Below are positions 14,756 through 22,498 of a stretch of 23,790 nt of DNA, piece after piece (within the stretch, counting starts at the first letter, position 1; each line of letters opens with the position of its first letter). The notes under the pieces are model-generated. The model was not told the DNA's origin and did not search any database. It saw only the letters and a list, made by a program, of their open reading frames with translations. The position numbers and the translations under genes are program-made. This stretch comes from JAXJSP01 sp036310005 (lineage in GTDB: Bacteria > Bacillota > Clostridia > Oscillospirales > Acutalibacteraceae): the NCBI GenBank assembly GCA_036310005.1, contig JAXJSP010000007.1:1-23790 (forward strand), in the 5' to 3' direction.

Positions 14756-15808
14756 ATGAATAATGCTACTATAATTATAATTGCTGCGGTTTTAGCATTC
14801 GCTATTACTGCTGTGCTCGGGTTTGTCGCTGTGCCGTTATTGCATAAATTAAAATACGGTCAGACTATTCTTGATATAGGACCGAAATGGCATAAGAATA
14901 AAGAAGGCACCCCGACAATGGGCGGTATTATGTTTATAATAGGCATTGTTGTATCTATCATAGTAACATTGGTTATTACTATGATTTTTACACCGAAATT
15001 AGTTGAAAACGAGATTTCAAGCAAATACGGAAACTATAAAATAGTTTCGATGATAGCCGGCTTGATTTTGGCCTTGTGCACAGGACTTATAGGCTTTATT
15101 GACGATTTTATAAAAGTTGTTAAAAAAAGAAATTTAGGACTTACTGCAAAACAGAAGACTGTTATGCAAATAATAGTCTCAGCAGGGTATTTATATTCGC
15201 TGTATTTGGGCGGAATGACATATACAAGAATTCCGTTTATAGGTACTGTTCAGATAGATAAAGGTTTAGGCTTAATTTTTTGGCCCGTTGCTTTGGTGTT
15301 TATTTACGGGTTTACAAATGCGGTTAATCTGACTGACGGTATTGACGGATTGGCAACAAGCGTTACAACAGTCGTAGCATGCTTTTTCATAGTTGTAAGC
15401 GCGGCTTTGGGCTTTAACGGGCTGAATTCGGTTTTAAGCGATATTTGTGCCGCCGCACTTGCGGGCGGATGTATAGGCTTTCTGCTTTGGAATATGCACC
15501 CCGCTAAAATATTTATGGGTGATACAGGCTCTATGTTCTTAGGCGGTATGGTCGTGTCACTTTCATTTATGATTGAAACACCGATAATTTTACTGTTTGC
15601 GGGAATTTTATATTTTTTAGAAGCATTAAGCGTTGTTATTCAAGTAACTTACTTTAAAAAAACAGGCGGTAAACGTCTTTTCAAAATGACGCCTATTCAT
15701 CATCATTTTGAACTTTCCGGCTGGAGCGAAAACAAAATAGTTTTAGTTTTCTCTTTGGTTACGTTTATCGGCTGTTCGTTGGCATATTTATTACTGTTAT
15801 ATATATAA
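14756..15808 (+). CDS. mraY: Phospho-N-acetylmuramoyl-pentapeptide-transferase MraY
   Basis: Integral membrane enzyme that transfers phospho-MurNAc-pentapeptide to undecaprenyl phosphate, making lipid I. The 350-residue protein is strongly hydrophobic with about ten membrane segments. It carries the family's signature residues: PTMGG (53-57), the aspartate pair IDD (115-117), NLTDGIDGLA (191-200), FMGDTGSMFLGG (253-264) and the cytoplasmic PIHHHFEL (313-320). The ATG at 14756 follows GAGGTG and lies 10 bases after murE. In most dcw clusters murD follows; here the next gene is ftsW. Confidence 0.97.
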   Translation: MNNATIIIIAAVLAFAITAVLGFVAVPLLHKLKYGQTILDIGPKWHKNKEGTPTMGGIMFIIGIVVSIIVTLVITMIFTPKLVENEISSKYGNYKIVSMIAGLILALCTGLIGFIDDFIKVVKKRNLGLTAKQKTVMQIIVSAGYLYSLYLGGMTYTRIPFIGTVQIDKGLGLIFWPVALVFIYGFTNAVNLTDGIDGLATSVTTVVACFFIVVSAALGFNGLNSVLSDICAAALAGGCIGFLLWNMHPAKIFMGDTGSMFLGGMVVSLSFMIETPIILLFAGILYFLEALSVVIQVTYFKKTGGKRLFKMTPIHHHFELSGWSENKIVLVFSLVTFIGCSLAYLLLLYI

Positions 15809-15832
15809 TTTTTAAGAGGGGAGTTTGTTTTT

Positions 15833-17017
15833 ATGAGCAATAATTTTGAAAATAATTTAGATGAGAACAGACGACTCCCTGCTAATGATAAAAAGAAAAC
15901 ACAAGGTCTGTTTCTTAAAGGGAAATTTGACCCTGTGTTTTTGTTGCTTGTATTGTCTTTGCTTGCAATAGGACTTATTTGCCTGTTTTCTTCAAGCTAT
16001 GCCTACGCTCTTGAAAATTATGATAATGCTTACCATTTCATTTCAAGACAAGCGGTATTTGCGGTTTTTGGCGTTTTAATAATGTTTGTTGTATCCAAAT
16101 TGAATTACAACATTTACAGAAAATTCGCATGGGTAATTTATATTGTCGCTATTGCACTTTTGATTATTGTATTGTTAATGCCCGCGTATTATGACGGATT
16201 TAATAAACGCTGGTTTTCACTCGGCGGCTTTTCTTTTCAACCGTCTGAAGTTGCAAAGTTTGCCGTAATTTTACTTTTTGCTCATTTAATCTCGAAATAT
16301 AAAGACAGAATGCAGACTTTCAAGTTCGGCGTATTTCAACTCGGCGCGCTTTTGATGGTTGTTTGCGCGCTCGTTGTAATTGAACCTCACTTGTCTGCTA
16401 CACTTCTAATCTTTGCTATCGGCGCATCGTTGATGTTTATAGGCGGAATGAAAAAATCATTTGTAATTTCTGCACTCGTTATTGCCGGTGTAGGCGCTGC
16501 GGTTATGATTGTGTCCGGTGTCGTAGGATACGGTGCGGCAAGAATTACCTCCTGGCTCGATCCCTGGTCAGACGCAAGGGGAGCAGGATGGCAGATTACA
16601 CAGTCTTTAATGGCAATAGGTTCAGGAGGACTTTTCGGTGTCGGACTCGGAGAATCAACTCAGAAATATTTGTGGGTTCCCGAACCGCAAAACGACTTTA
16701 TTTTTTCTATTGTTTGTGAAGAATTAGGTCTGGTCGGCGCAGTTGGAATAATGATTTTATTCGCTTTGCTTGTATGGCGCGGATTTGTTATAGCCACAAG
16801 AGCAAAAGACAGGTTTTCTACTTTGCTTGCAATCGGTCTTACTATACAAGTCGGACTTCAGGCGGCGCTTAACATTATGGTTGTAACCAATACTATTCCG
16901 AATACAGGTATCAGCCTACCGTTTTTCAGTTATGGCGGTACCTCACTTATAATGCTGTTAATACAAATGGGAATAATACTTTCTGTTTCAAGACAGGCAA
17001 AAGTCACTAAAAATTAG
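15833..17017 (+). CDS. ftsW: SEDS peptidoglycan polymerase FtsW/SpoVE
   Basis: Membrane glycosyltransferase that polymerises lipid II at the septum together with a class B PBP. The 394-residue protein has a hydrophilic N-terminal tail (1-30) and about ten membrane segments. Signatures seen are FQPSEVAKF (135-143), a WLDPW loop (241-245), GLGESTQKYLWVPEPQNDFI with the catalytic aspartate D288, EELGLVG (297-302), and SYGGTS (366-371) near the end. The ATG at 15833 follows GAGGGGAG. The name ftsW is used because the neighbours are division genes. In a spore former with one copy here it could equally be the SpoVE orthologue, and sequence alone does not decide. Confidence 0.92.
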   Translation: MSNNFENNLDENRRLPANDKKKTQGLFLKGKFDPVFLLLVLSLLAIGLICLFSSSYAYALENYDNAYHFISRQAVFAVFGVLIMFVVSKLNYNIYRKFAWVIYIVAIALLIIVLLMPAYYDGFNKRWFSLGGFSFQPSEVAKFAVILLFAHLISKYKDRMQTFKFGVFQLGALLMVVCALVVIEPHLSATLLIFAIGASLMFIGGMKKSFVISALVIAGVGAAVMIVSGVVGYGAARITSWLDPWSDARGAGWQITQSLMAIGSGGLFGVGLGESTQKYLWVPEPQNDFIFSIVCEELGLVGAVGIMILFALLVWRGFVIATRAKDRFSTLLAIGLTIQVGLQAALNIMVVTNTIPNTGISLPFFSYGGTSLIMLLIQMGIILSVSRQAKVTKN

Positions 17018-17027
17018 GGGTATAAAA

Positions 17028-18155
17028 ATGAAAATTATGTTTGCGGGCGGCGGTACTGCCGGCCATATAAACCCTGCTTTGGCTGTTGCAGGATATATCA
17101 AACAAAGACATCCCGACGCTCAACTTACTTATGTCGGAACACCGCGGGGTATGGAGTCAAGACTCGTTCCTCAGGCGGGAATTGATTTTTACACAGTGGA
17201 TGTTGCGGGATTTCAGAGAAAACTGAGTTTAAAAAATATCGGCAGAAATTTTTCTGCCGCGTATAAATATGCCCTCTCGGGTAAAAGAGCAAAAAAAATA
17301 CTCACTGATATTAAACCCGATGTTGTTATGGGTACAGGCGGTTATGTCAGTGAACCGGTATTGATGCAAGCCGCAAAACTCGGTATTAAGTGCTGTATTC
17401 ATGAACAAAATGCTTTCGCCGGTGTTGCTAATAAAATGTTAGCACCGAAAGTGGACAGAGTAATGATTGCCATGCCCGAGGCAGAAAAATATTTTAACTG
17501 TAAACAAAAGCCTGTCGTTACCGGTAATCCCGTCAGACCGAGCGTCATTGAAATGACAAAAGAGAAAGCAAGAGAGATTTTAGGTATTGACAGCAATAAA
17601 TTCGTACTGCTTTCTTTTGGCGGCTCTTTAGGTGCAAGGAGAGTAAACGAAACAGTTGCCGATGTTATTAACTGGCATTGGCAAAGCAACCAAATAGAAC
17701 ATTTCCACGCAACAGGTAAATTGGGCTACGATATGTTTATGGGGCTTATGAATAAAAAGGGTATTGATACTTCTGCACCGAATTTACACATATCGGAATA
17801 TATAAACAATATGGATGTGTTGCTCTCGGCAGCAGATTTGGTTATATGTCGTTCGGGTGCCATTACAATAAGCGAACTTGCCATTCAGGGCAAACCGTCA
17901 ATTTTAATTCCGTCTCCTAATGTTGCAGAAAATCATCAGTATCATAATGCTATGACTCTTGTTAAAGCAGATGCCGCGATGATTTTAGAGGAAAAGGACT
18001 TAAGCGGTCAAACATTAACAAATATGGTAAAGAGTGTAATTGAAGATAAAGAAAAATTAAACAAGATGAGTATAAACGCAAAAAAATGCGCAATCGTTGA
18101 TACAAATCAAAGAATTTATGATGTAATAATGGAACTGTATAAACAGGCAAAATAA
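17028..18155 (+). CDS. murG: UDP-GlcNAc:lipid I N-acetylglucosaminyltransferase MurG
   Basis: Peripheral membrane glycosyltransferase (GT28) that converts lipid I to lipid II on the inner face of the membrane. The 375-residue protein starts MKIMFAGGGTAGHINPALAV, with the glycine loop GGGTAGH at 7-13 that binds the acceptor. It contains GTGGYVSEPVL, HEQNAFAGVANKML, TGNPVR, the second glycine loop GGSLGARRVNE, SRSGA-type CRSGAITISELA and PSPNVAENHQYHNA, the donor-binding end. All are standard for MurG. The ATG at 17028 has only a weak GGGG ribosome binding site, 10 bases after ftsW, so coupling is likely. Confidence 0.97.
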   Translation: MKIMFAGGGTAGHINPALAVAGYIKQRHPDAQLTYVGTPRGMESRLVPQAGIDFYTVDVAGFQRKLSLKNIGRNFSAAYKYALSGKRAKKILTDIKPDVVMGTGGYVSEPVLMQAAKLGIKCCIHEQNAFAGVANKMLAPKVDRVMIAMPEAEKYFNCKQKPVVTGNPVRPSVIEMTKEKAREILGIDSNKFVLLSFGGSLGARRVNETVADVINWHWQSNQIEHFHATGKLGYDMFMGLMNKKGIDTSAPNLHISEYINNMDVLLSAADLVICRSGAITISELAIQGKPSILIPSPNVAENHQYHNAMTLVKADAAMILEEKDLSGQTLTNMVKSVIEDKEKLNKMSINAKKCAIVDTNQRIYDVIMELYKQAK

Positions 18156-18211
18156 CCTAATTTATCACTCTTGCATAAACTGAAAACACAGTTGTTGTGA
18201 GGGTGATTATT

Positions 18212-19468
18212 GTGAGTAAACTTGTTATTAACGGAGTTGACAAACTGTTTGGAGAGATAACGTTACAGGGCGCAAAAAACAGCGCTTTGCCGGTTTTGTC
18301 GGCAAGTTATCTTTGTAACGGAGAAAGTGTTATAACTAATTGTCCAAATATTACCGATGTACATAATACATTTAAGATATTAAAATTATTAGGGTGTAAA
18401 GTTAAATATAAAAATAATGTCGCACTAATAGACTCAACCGATGCCTTTTTTAATGAAATAGACGAAAATATTATGAAAAGTATGCGCTCGTCGGTGATAT
18501 TTTTAGGCGCTATGATAACTAAAACTCACTATGCCGAAATTTACTATCCGGGCGGTTGTGAATTAGGACTCAGACCTATTGATATCCATTTAGACGCACT
18601 TAGTCGTATGGGCGCAAAAATAGTTGAACAAAACGGAAAAATTATTTGTACCGCAGACGGTAATTTAACAGGCTGTACAATAGATTTACCGATAGCAAGC
18701 GTAGGCGCTACGGAAAACATTATGCTCGCCGCTGTTTTAGCCGAGGGTACTACTGTTATCAGAAACGCAGCAAAAGAACCCGAAATTGTTGATTTAGCAG
18801 AGTTTTTGATAAAATGCGGCGCCAAAATTAAGGGGCACGGAGGCACCGAAATTGTGATAACCGGTGTGAGAAAACTGTCAGGTTGCGAACATAAATTGAT
18901 ACCCGACAGAGTAGTTGCGGCTACTTATTTATGTGCGGCGGCATTAAATAAAGGTGAAATATGCCTCAAAGGCGTAAATGCAAATCATCTTGTGTCGGTT
19001 TTACCGTGCTATGAACAAATGGGTTGCACTTTAAAGGTGACAGAAGATAATATAATTTTATCATCGGATAAAAGACTCAATAAACTCGATTTAATATCTA
19101 CAAAAGAGTATCCCGGATTTCCGACGGATATACAACCGTTGATGCTTGCGGCCTGCATTAAATCGTGCGGAACATCAATGTTCGTTGAAAATATCTTTTC
19201 GGGGCGATATAAATATGTTGACGGACTTATAAGAATGGGTGCAAACATCAAGGTCGCAGACAGAGTAGCGGTAGTAAACGGAGTAAATAAGATTCATTCG
19301 GCAAATTCTTTTGCTACCGATTTAAGAGGCGGCGCGGCTTTGGTAATTGCCGCAGTCGGAGCAGAGGGAAAAAGTATTATCAACCAAACCGATTATATAG
19401 ACAGAGGCTATGAAAATTTTGAAGAAAATTTAATTTCAATAGGAGCAGATATAAAAAGGGAGAATTAA
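18212..19468 (+). CDS. murA: UDP-N-acetylglucosamine 1-carboxyvinyltransferase MurA
   Basis: Catalyses the committed step of peptidoglycan synthesis, adding enolpyruvate from PEP to UDP-GlcNAc; target of fosfomycin. The 418-residue protein has the EPSP-synthase-like double fold with GAKNSALPVL (20-29; K22, N23), the catalytic cysteine C116 in PGGCELGLRPID (113-124), PEIVD, GFPTDIQP and the closing ATDLRGGAALVIA and DRGYENFEENL segments. Since the residue is Cys and not Asp, fosfomycin sensitivity is expected. The start is GTG at 18212, 8 bases after GAGGG; an in-frame GTG at 18197 overlaps that ribosome binding site and is rejected. The gene occupies the place of murB in Bacillus-type clusters. 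Firmicutes often carry two murA-like genes; which one this is cannot be told. Confidence 0.96.
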   Translation: MSKLVINGVDKLFGEITLQGAKNSALPVLSASYLCNGESVITNCPNITDVHNTFKILKLLGCKVKYKNNVALIDSTDAFFNEIDENIMKSMRSSVIFLGAMITKTHYAEIYYPGGCELGLRPIDIHLDALSRMGAKIVEQNGKIICTADGNLTGCTIDLPIASVGATENIMLAAVLAEGTTVIRNAAKEPEIVDLAEFLIKCGAKIKGHGGTEIVITGVRKLSGCEHKLIPDRVVAATYLCAAALNKGEICLKGVNANHLVSVLPCYEQMGCTLKVTEDNIILSSDKRLNKLDLISTKEYPGFPTDIQPLMLAACIKSCGTSMFVENIFSGRYKYVDGLIRMGANIKVADRVAVVNGVNKIHSANSFATDLRGGAALVIAAVGAEGKSIINQTDYIDRGYENFEENLISIGADIKREN

Positions 19469-19471
19469 TTT

Positions 19472-20272
19472 ATGGCTCAAAAACGGAAAGTCAAAAAGAA
19501 AAACAAGGTATTATCGGTGATTAAAAAAATATTTATCGCTGCCTTTATTATCGCGATTATTTTCGGTATTTTAGCAGCATTATCCTGCACCGTGTTATTC
19601 AATGCCGATGAAATTACAGCCTCCGGCTCAAAAGTATATTCTCAATCAGAAATTATTGAAGCATCAGATTTGTCCGTCGGCGATAATATAATTTTGATGA
19701 ATAAAACAGATGTTGCAGATAAAATCACACAAAAATTGCCTTTAATCGGAAGCGCCGAAATTAATAAAAAATTGCCCGACAAAGTAGTAATAAAAGTTAA
19801 AGATGCTGTAACCGATATGGTTTTTATTCATAAAAATAAATATTTATATACCTGCGATTATAAAGCGGTTAAGTATTCCGATAAAGCACCTGAAAAAGAA
19901 GTGATAATTATTGCAAAAATCGGTACCGTAAATCTCGGAAATGATGTAGAAATCTCCGAAGAAAACAAGCAGGCAATCAGTTTGGTTAATGAAGAATTTC
20001 AAAAACAGGGAATAGATGATATTAATCAGATAGATGTAAAAGATTTAACGGATATAAGTATTATCTGTTTAAACAGATTTAAAGTAATGCTTGGCAGCAG
20101 TGATAATCTTGAATATAAGATTGCCAATGTAAAACAAATAATTGAAAGCGTAGACAAAAAATACGGTAATAAAGTCCAGGGAACAATCAAAGTCCAGACA
20201 TTAAGTGATGAAAATAATAAAAGTTATTTTCAAATCGGCAGCGTAAGTGTCGAAAAAATCGACAAGAAATAA
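19472..20272 (+). CDS. ftsQ: Cell division protein FtsQ/DivIB
   Basis: Bitopic membrane protein of the divisome that bridges FtsL-type partners and septal synthases. The 266-residue product has a very basic cytoplasmic N-terminus (KRKVKKKNK, 4-12) and one membrane segment (about 19-43). A POTRA domain follows (about 45-115) with the usual ITASGSKVYSQSEIIEAS and PLIGSAEINKKLPDKVVIKV elements, then a beta domain with YLYTCDYKAVKY. The last 60 residues are lysine- and asparagine-rich. Sequence conservation is low as in all FtsQ proteins, and the name rests on topology, the POTRA pattern and the location between murA and ftsZ. The ATG at 19472 follows AAAGGGAGAA, 3 bases after the murA stop. Confidence 0.9.
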   Translation: MAQKRKVKKKNKVLSVIKKIFIAAFIIAIIFGILAALSCTVLFNADEITASGSKVYSQSEIIEASDLSVGDNIILMNKTDVADKITQKLPLIGSAEINKKLPDKVVIKVKDAVTDMVFIHKNKYLYTCDYKAVKYSDKAPEKEVIIIAKIGTVNLGNDVEISEENKQAISLVNEEFQKQGIDDINQIDVKDLTDISIICLNRFKVMLGSSDNLEYKIANVKQIIESVDKKYGNKVQGTIKVQTLSDENNKSYFQIGSVSVEKIDKK

Positions 20273-20342
20273 TGAAGCATTAAAATAATATTAATTTTTT
20301 TTAATATTGGTAGTTGATATTTTCGAAAATGTATGATAAACT

Positions 20343-20371
20343 TTGAGTAGTAATTGTGTATATGTTAAATT
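20343..20371 (+). promoter_or_regulatory. Candidate internal promoter of ftsZ
   Basis: TTGAGT (20343-20348, 4 of 6) is followed by 17 bases and TAAATT (20366-20371, 4 of 6) with the extended -10 dinucleotide TG at 20363-20364. It would start transcripts near 20378, about 50 bases before the ftsZ ATG. The 155-base gap between ftsQ and ftsZ, large for this cluster, supports separate control. Just upstream lie an AT-rich inverted repeat (20287-20294/20301-20308) and a 12-base palindrome ATTTTCGAAAAT (20319-20330). Confidence 0.4.
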
Positions 20372-20427
20372 TAAAGTAATTATCTAAAAATATGATTGTA
20401 AAAGAATGGTCGAGGAGGAAAATTTTA

Positions 20428-21498
20428 ATGGGATTTGAAATCGCAAATGAACTTGAAGACGTAGTTCAAATTAAAGTTGTAGGTGTCGGCGGTGGCGGCG
20501 GAAACGCTATCAACCGAATGGTCGATGCCGGTGTTAAAAGTGTTGAATTTATTGCTATAAATACAGATGCATCTGCTCTTCTTCTTTCGAAAGCAGACCA
20601 GAAACTTCAAATCGGTGAGAAAGCTACAAACGGACAGGGCGCAGGTGCAAAACCTGAAGTAGGTCTTAATGCAGCCGAAGAATCTCGCGATGAAATCGCA
20701 GGAATTCTTCGTGGTACCGATATGGTATTTATCACTGCCGGAATGGGCGGCGGAACAGGTACTGGTGCAGCACCTATCGTTGCTGAAGTTGCACAGGAAC
20801 TCGGTATTTTAACTGTAGGTATTGTTACTAAACCTTTCGCATTTGAAGGAAAAGTAAGAATGAAACAGGCAGAGCAGGGTATTGCAGAACTCAGCCAGCA
20901 TGTTGACAGTTTGATTGTTATTCCTAATGAAAGACTTAAATTCGTATCTGAAGAAAAGATTACACTTAAAAACGCATTTGTAATTGCTGACGATGTACTT
21001 CGTCAAGGTGTTCAGAGTGTATCTGACCTTATTAAATTCCCGCAGATGGTTAACCTTGACTTTGCCGATGTAACTGCAATTATTAAAGACAGCGGCTATG
21101 CTCACATGGGCGTTGGCGTTGCAACGGGCAGAGATAAGGCAGAACTTGCTGCTAAAGAAGCCATTACATCTAAGTTAATCGAAACCGATATGAAGGGCGC
21201 AAAGGGTGTAATTATCAATATTACAGGTTCTGTTGATATCGGACTTGAAGAAGTTGAAATCGCTTCAACATTAGTTCAGGAAGCAGCAAGCGAAGATGCA
21301 AACATCATTTGGGGTGTTTCACTTGATGAAGACTTGAATGACGAAATCAGAATGACTGTTATTGCAACAGGTTTTAACGGCGGCAGCCAGAAGAAAACCG
21401 GAACTGCAGATTCTGTATCTGACTTACTTAACTCTATTACTAATAAGGATGACGATGACGATAACTATGTTGACCTTATGAGTGCTTTTAACAGATAA
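20428..21498 (+). CDS. ftsZ: Cell division protein FtsZ
   Basis: Tubulin-like GTPase that assembles the cytokinetic ring. The 356-residue protein has GVGGGGGNAINRM (19-31), NTDASAL (45-51), the tubulin signature GGGTGTG (107-113), the LIVIPNERL segment (162-170) and the T7 loop VNLDFADVTAII (208-219) with N209, D211 and D214, needed for GTP hydrolysis. The globular core ends near residue 317. Only about 40 residues follow, ending in an acidic D-rich stretch and VDLMSAFNR instead of the common D-I-P-x-F-L/I-R tail. ATG at 20428 lies 9 bases after GGAGG; an in-frame upstream reading from 20392 is rejected. No ftsA precedes it. Codon choice looks more optimised (many GTT, CTT, GCA) than in its neighbours, in line with high expression. 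Confidence 0.98.
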   Translation: MGFEIANELEDVVQIKVVGVGGGGGNAINRMVDAGVKSVEFIAINTDASALLLSKADQKLQIGEKATNGQGAGAKPEVGLNAAEESRDEIAGILRGTDMVFITAGMGGGTGTGAAPIVAEVAQELGILTVGIVTKPFAFEGKVRMKQAEQGIAELSQHVDSLIVIPNERLKFVSEEKITLKNAFVIADDVLRQGVQSVSDLIKFPQMVNLDFADVTAIIKDSGYAHMGVGVATGRDKAELAAKEAITSKLIETDMKGAKGVIINITGSVDIGLEEVEIASTLVQEAASEDANIIWGVSLDEDLNDEIRMTVIATGFNGGSQKKTGTADSVSDLLNSITNKDDDDDNYVDLMSAFNR

Positions 21499-21516
21499 GA
21501 ATTCTAATTAAAATTT

Positions 21517-21547
21517 AAAGGCCACAATGCTAAATTGCGGCCTTTTT
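21517..21547 (+). terminator. Intrinsic terminator after ftsZ
   Basis: AAAGGCC (21517-21523) pairs with GGCCTTT, with further inner pairing CAAT/ATTG after one mismatch, and is followed by a T-run. It lies 18 bases after the ftsZ stop codon and closes the division cluster. The prmA ribosome binding site begins only about 10 bases downstream and no clear separate promoter is visible, so prmA may depend on readthrough. Confidence 0.85.
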
Positions 21548-21568
21548 ATATATAGTAAAGGGCTTATT

Positions 21569-22498
21569 ATGGAAAATTGGACAGAAATTAAAATTACCGT
21601 CAACAGTAAAGATGTTGATAAAGCAACGGATATTGCCAATATGACTGTCGATTACGGGGTTTATATTGAAGATTATACCGACTTGGAAGAAATGGCCTGG
21701 TCTATTTCAAGAATTGATTTAATTGATGAAGAACTCGTAAATAAGGACAGAAATCAGGCGATTATACATATTTATATTCCTGACAGCGATAATCCGTTAG
21801 AGGCAGTCGCTTATCTGACAGAAAGATTTACTGCAGAAAACATTAATAATACAATTATTTGCGACAGCGTGAAAGATACAAATTGGTTAGACGGTTGGAA
21901 AAAATATTTTAAACCTATTGAAATAGGAACTAATCTTGTCGTTTGTCCGTCTTGGGAAAAATATGATAATACGCAAAACCGCAAAGTTTTAAATATCGAT
22001 CCGGGTGCGGCATTCGGAACAGGCACACACGAAACTACAAATTTATGCTTGAATGTGCTTGATAAAACAGACTGCAAAGACAAAAAAGTTTTAGACATAG
22101 GTTGCGGAAGCGGTATTCTGGCATTGTCGTCTTTGCTGTTAGGCGCAAAAAGTGCTTTGGGCGTAGACATTGATGAACTCGCTGTAAAAACCGCTGTTGA
22201 AAATGCAAAGATTAATAATCTTTCTGATAAAAGCGAATTTGTGTGCGGAGATTTAGTAGATAAGGTCAGCGGAACTTTTGATATAATTTGTGCTAATATC
22301 GTTGCCGATGTAATTATTACGCTTTGTGATAATGTAAGTAATTATATGAATGAAAATTCCGTCTTGATTTTATCCGGCATAATTGATTCAAGAGAGCAAG
22401 ATGTAATTAATAAGATTAATAAATCTGATATAATTATAGAAGATAAATTTTATAAAAATAATTGGGTATCTTTTGTTTGTAAAAAGGTGAATGAGTAA
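21569..22498 (+). CDS. prmA: Ribosomal protein L11 methyltransferase PrmA
   Basis: Trimethylates lysines and the N-terminus of ribosomal protein L11 with S-adenosylmethionine. The 309-residue protein has an N-terminal L11-recognition domain (MENWTEIKITV, about 1-95), a linker with DTNWLDGWKKYFKP (103-116), then the catalytic domain with DPGAAFGTGTHETT (144-157), DIGCGSGILA (176-185), GVDID (198-202) and CANIVADVI (241-249). All are standard PrmA motifs. ATG at 21569 follows AAAGGGC; a longer in-frame reading from 21527 runs through the ftsZ terminator and is rejected. Its stop overlaps the prfB start codon by one base (TAATG), suggesting coupled translation of two translation-related genes. 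Confidence 0.95.
   Translation: MENWTEIKITVNSKDVDKATDIANMTVDYGVYIEDYTDLEEMAWSISRIDLIDEELVNKDRNQAIIHIYIPDSDNPLEAVAYLTERFTAENINNTIICDSVKDTNWLDGWKKYFKPIEIGTNLVVCPSWEKYDNTQNRKVLNIDPGAAFGTGTHETTNLCLNVLDKTDCKDKKVLDIGCGSGILALSSLLLGAKSALGVDIDELAVKTAVENAKINNLSDKSEFVCGDLVDKVSGTFDIICANIVADVIITLCDNVSNYMNENSVLILSGIIDSREQDVINKINKSDIIIEDKFYKNNWVSFVCKKVNE

Noticed and set aside
18197..18211. Upstream GTG start of murA
   Set aside because: It covers the GAGGG ribosome binding site of the later GTG and adds residues not seen in MurA.
20287..20308. AT inverted repeat as terminator of the ftsQ transcript
   Set aside because: All pairs are A-T, the T-run is in the loop and not after the stem, so termination is unlikely.
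20392..20427. Upstream in-frame extension of ftsZ
   Set aside because: The extension would include the GGAGG ribosome binding site in coding sequence and matches no FtsZ N-terminus.
21811..22170. Open frame of 119 codons on the minus strand inside prmA
   Set aside because: Antisense shadow of the conserved methyltransferase domain, without a ribosome binding site or recognisable protein features.
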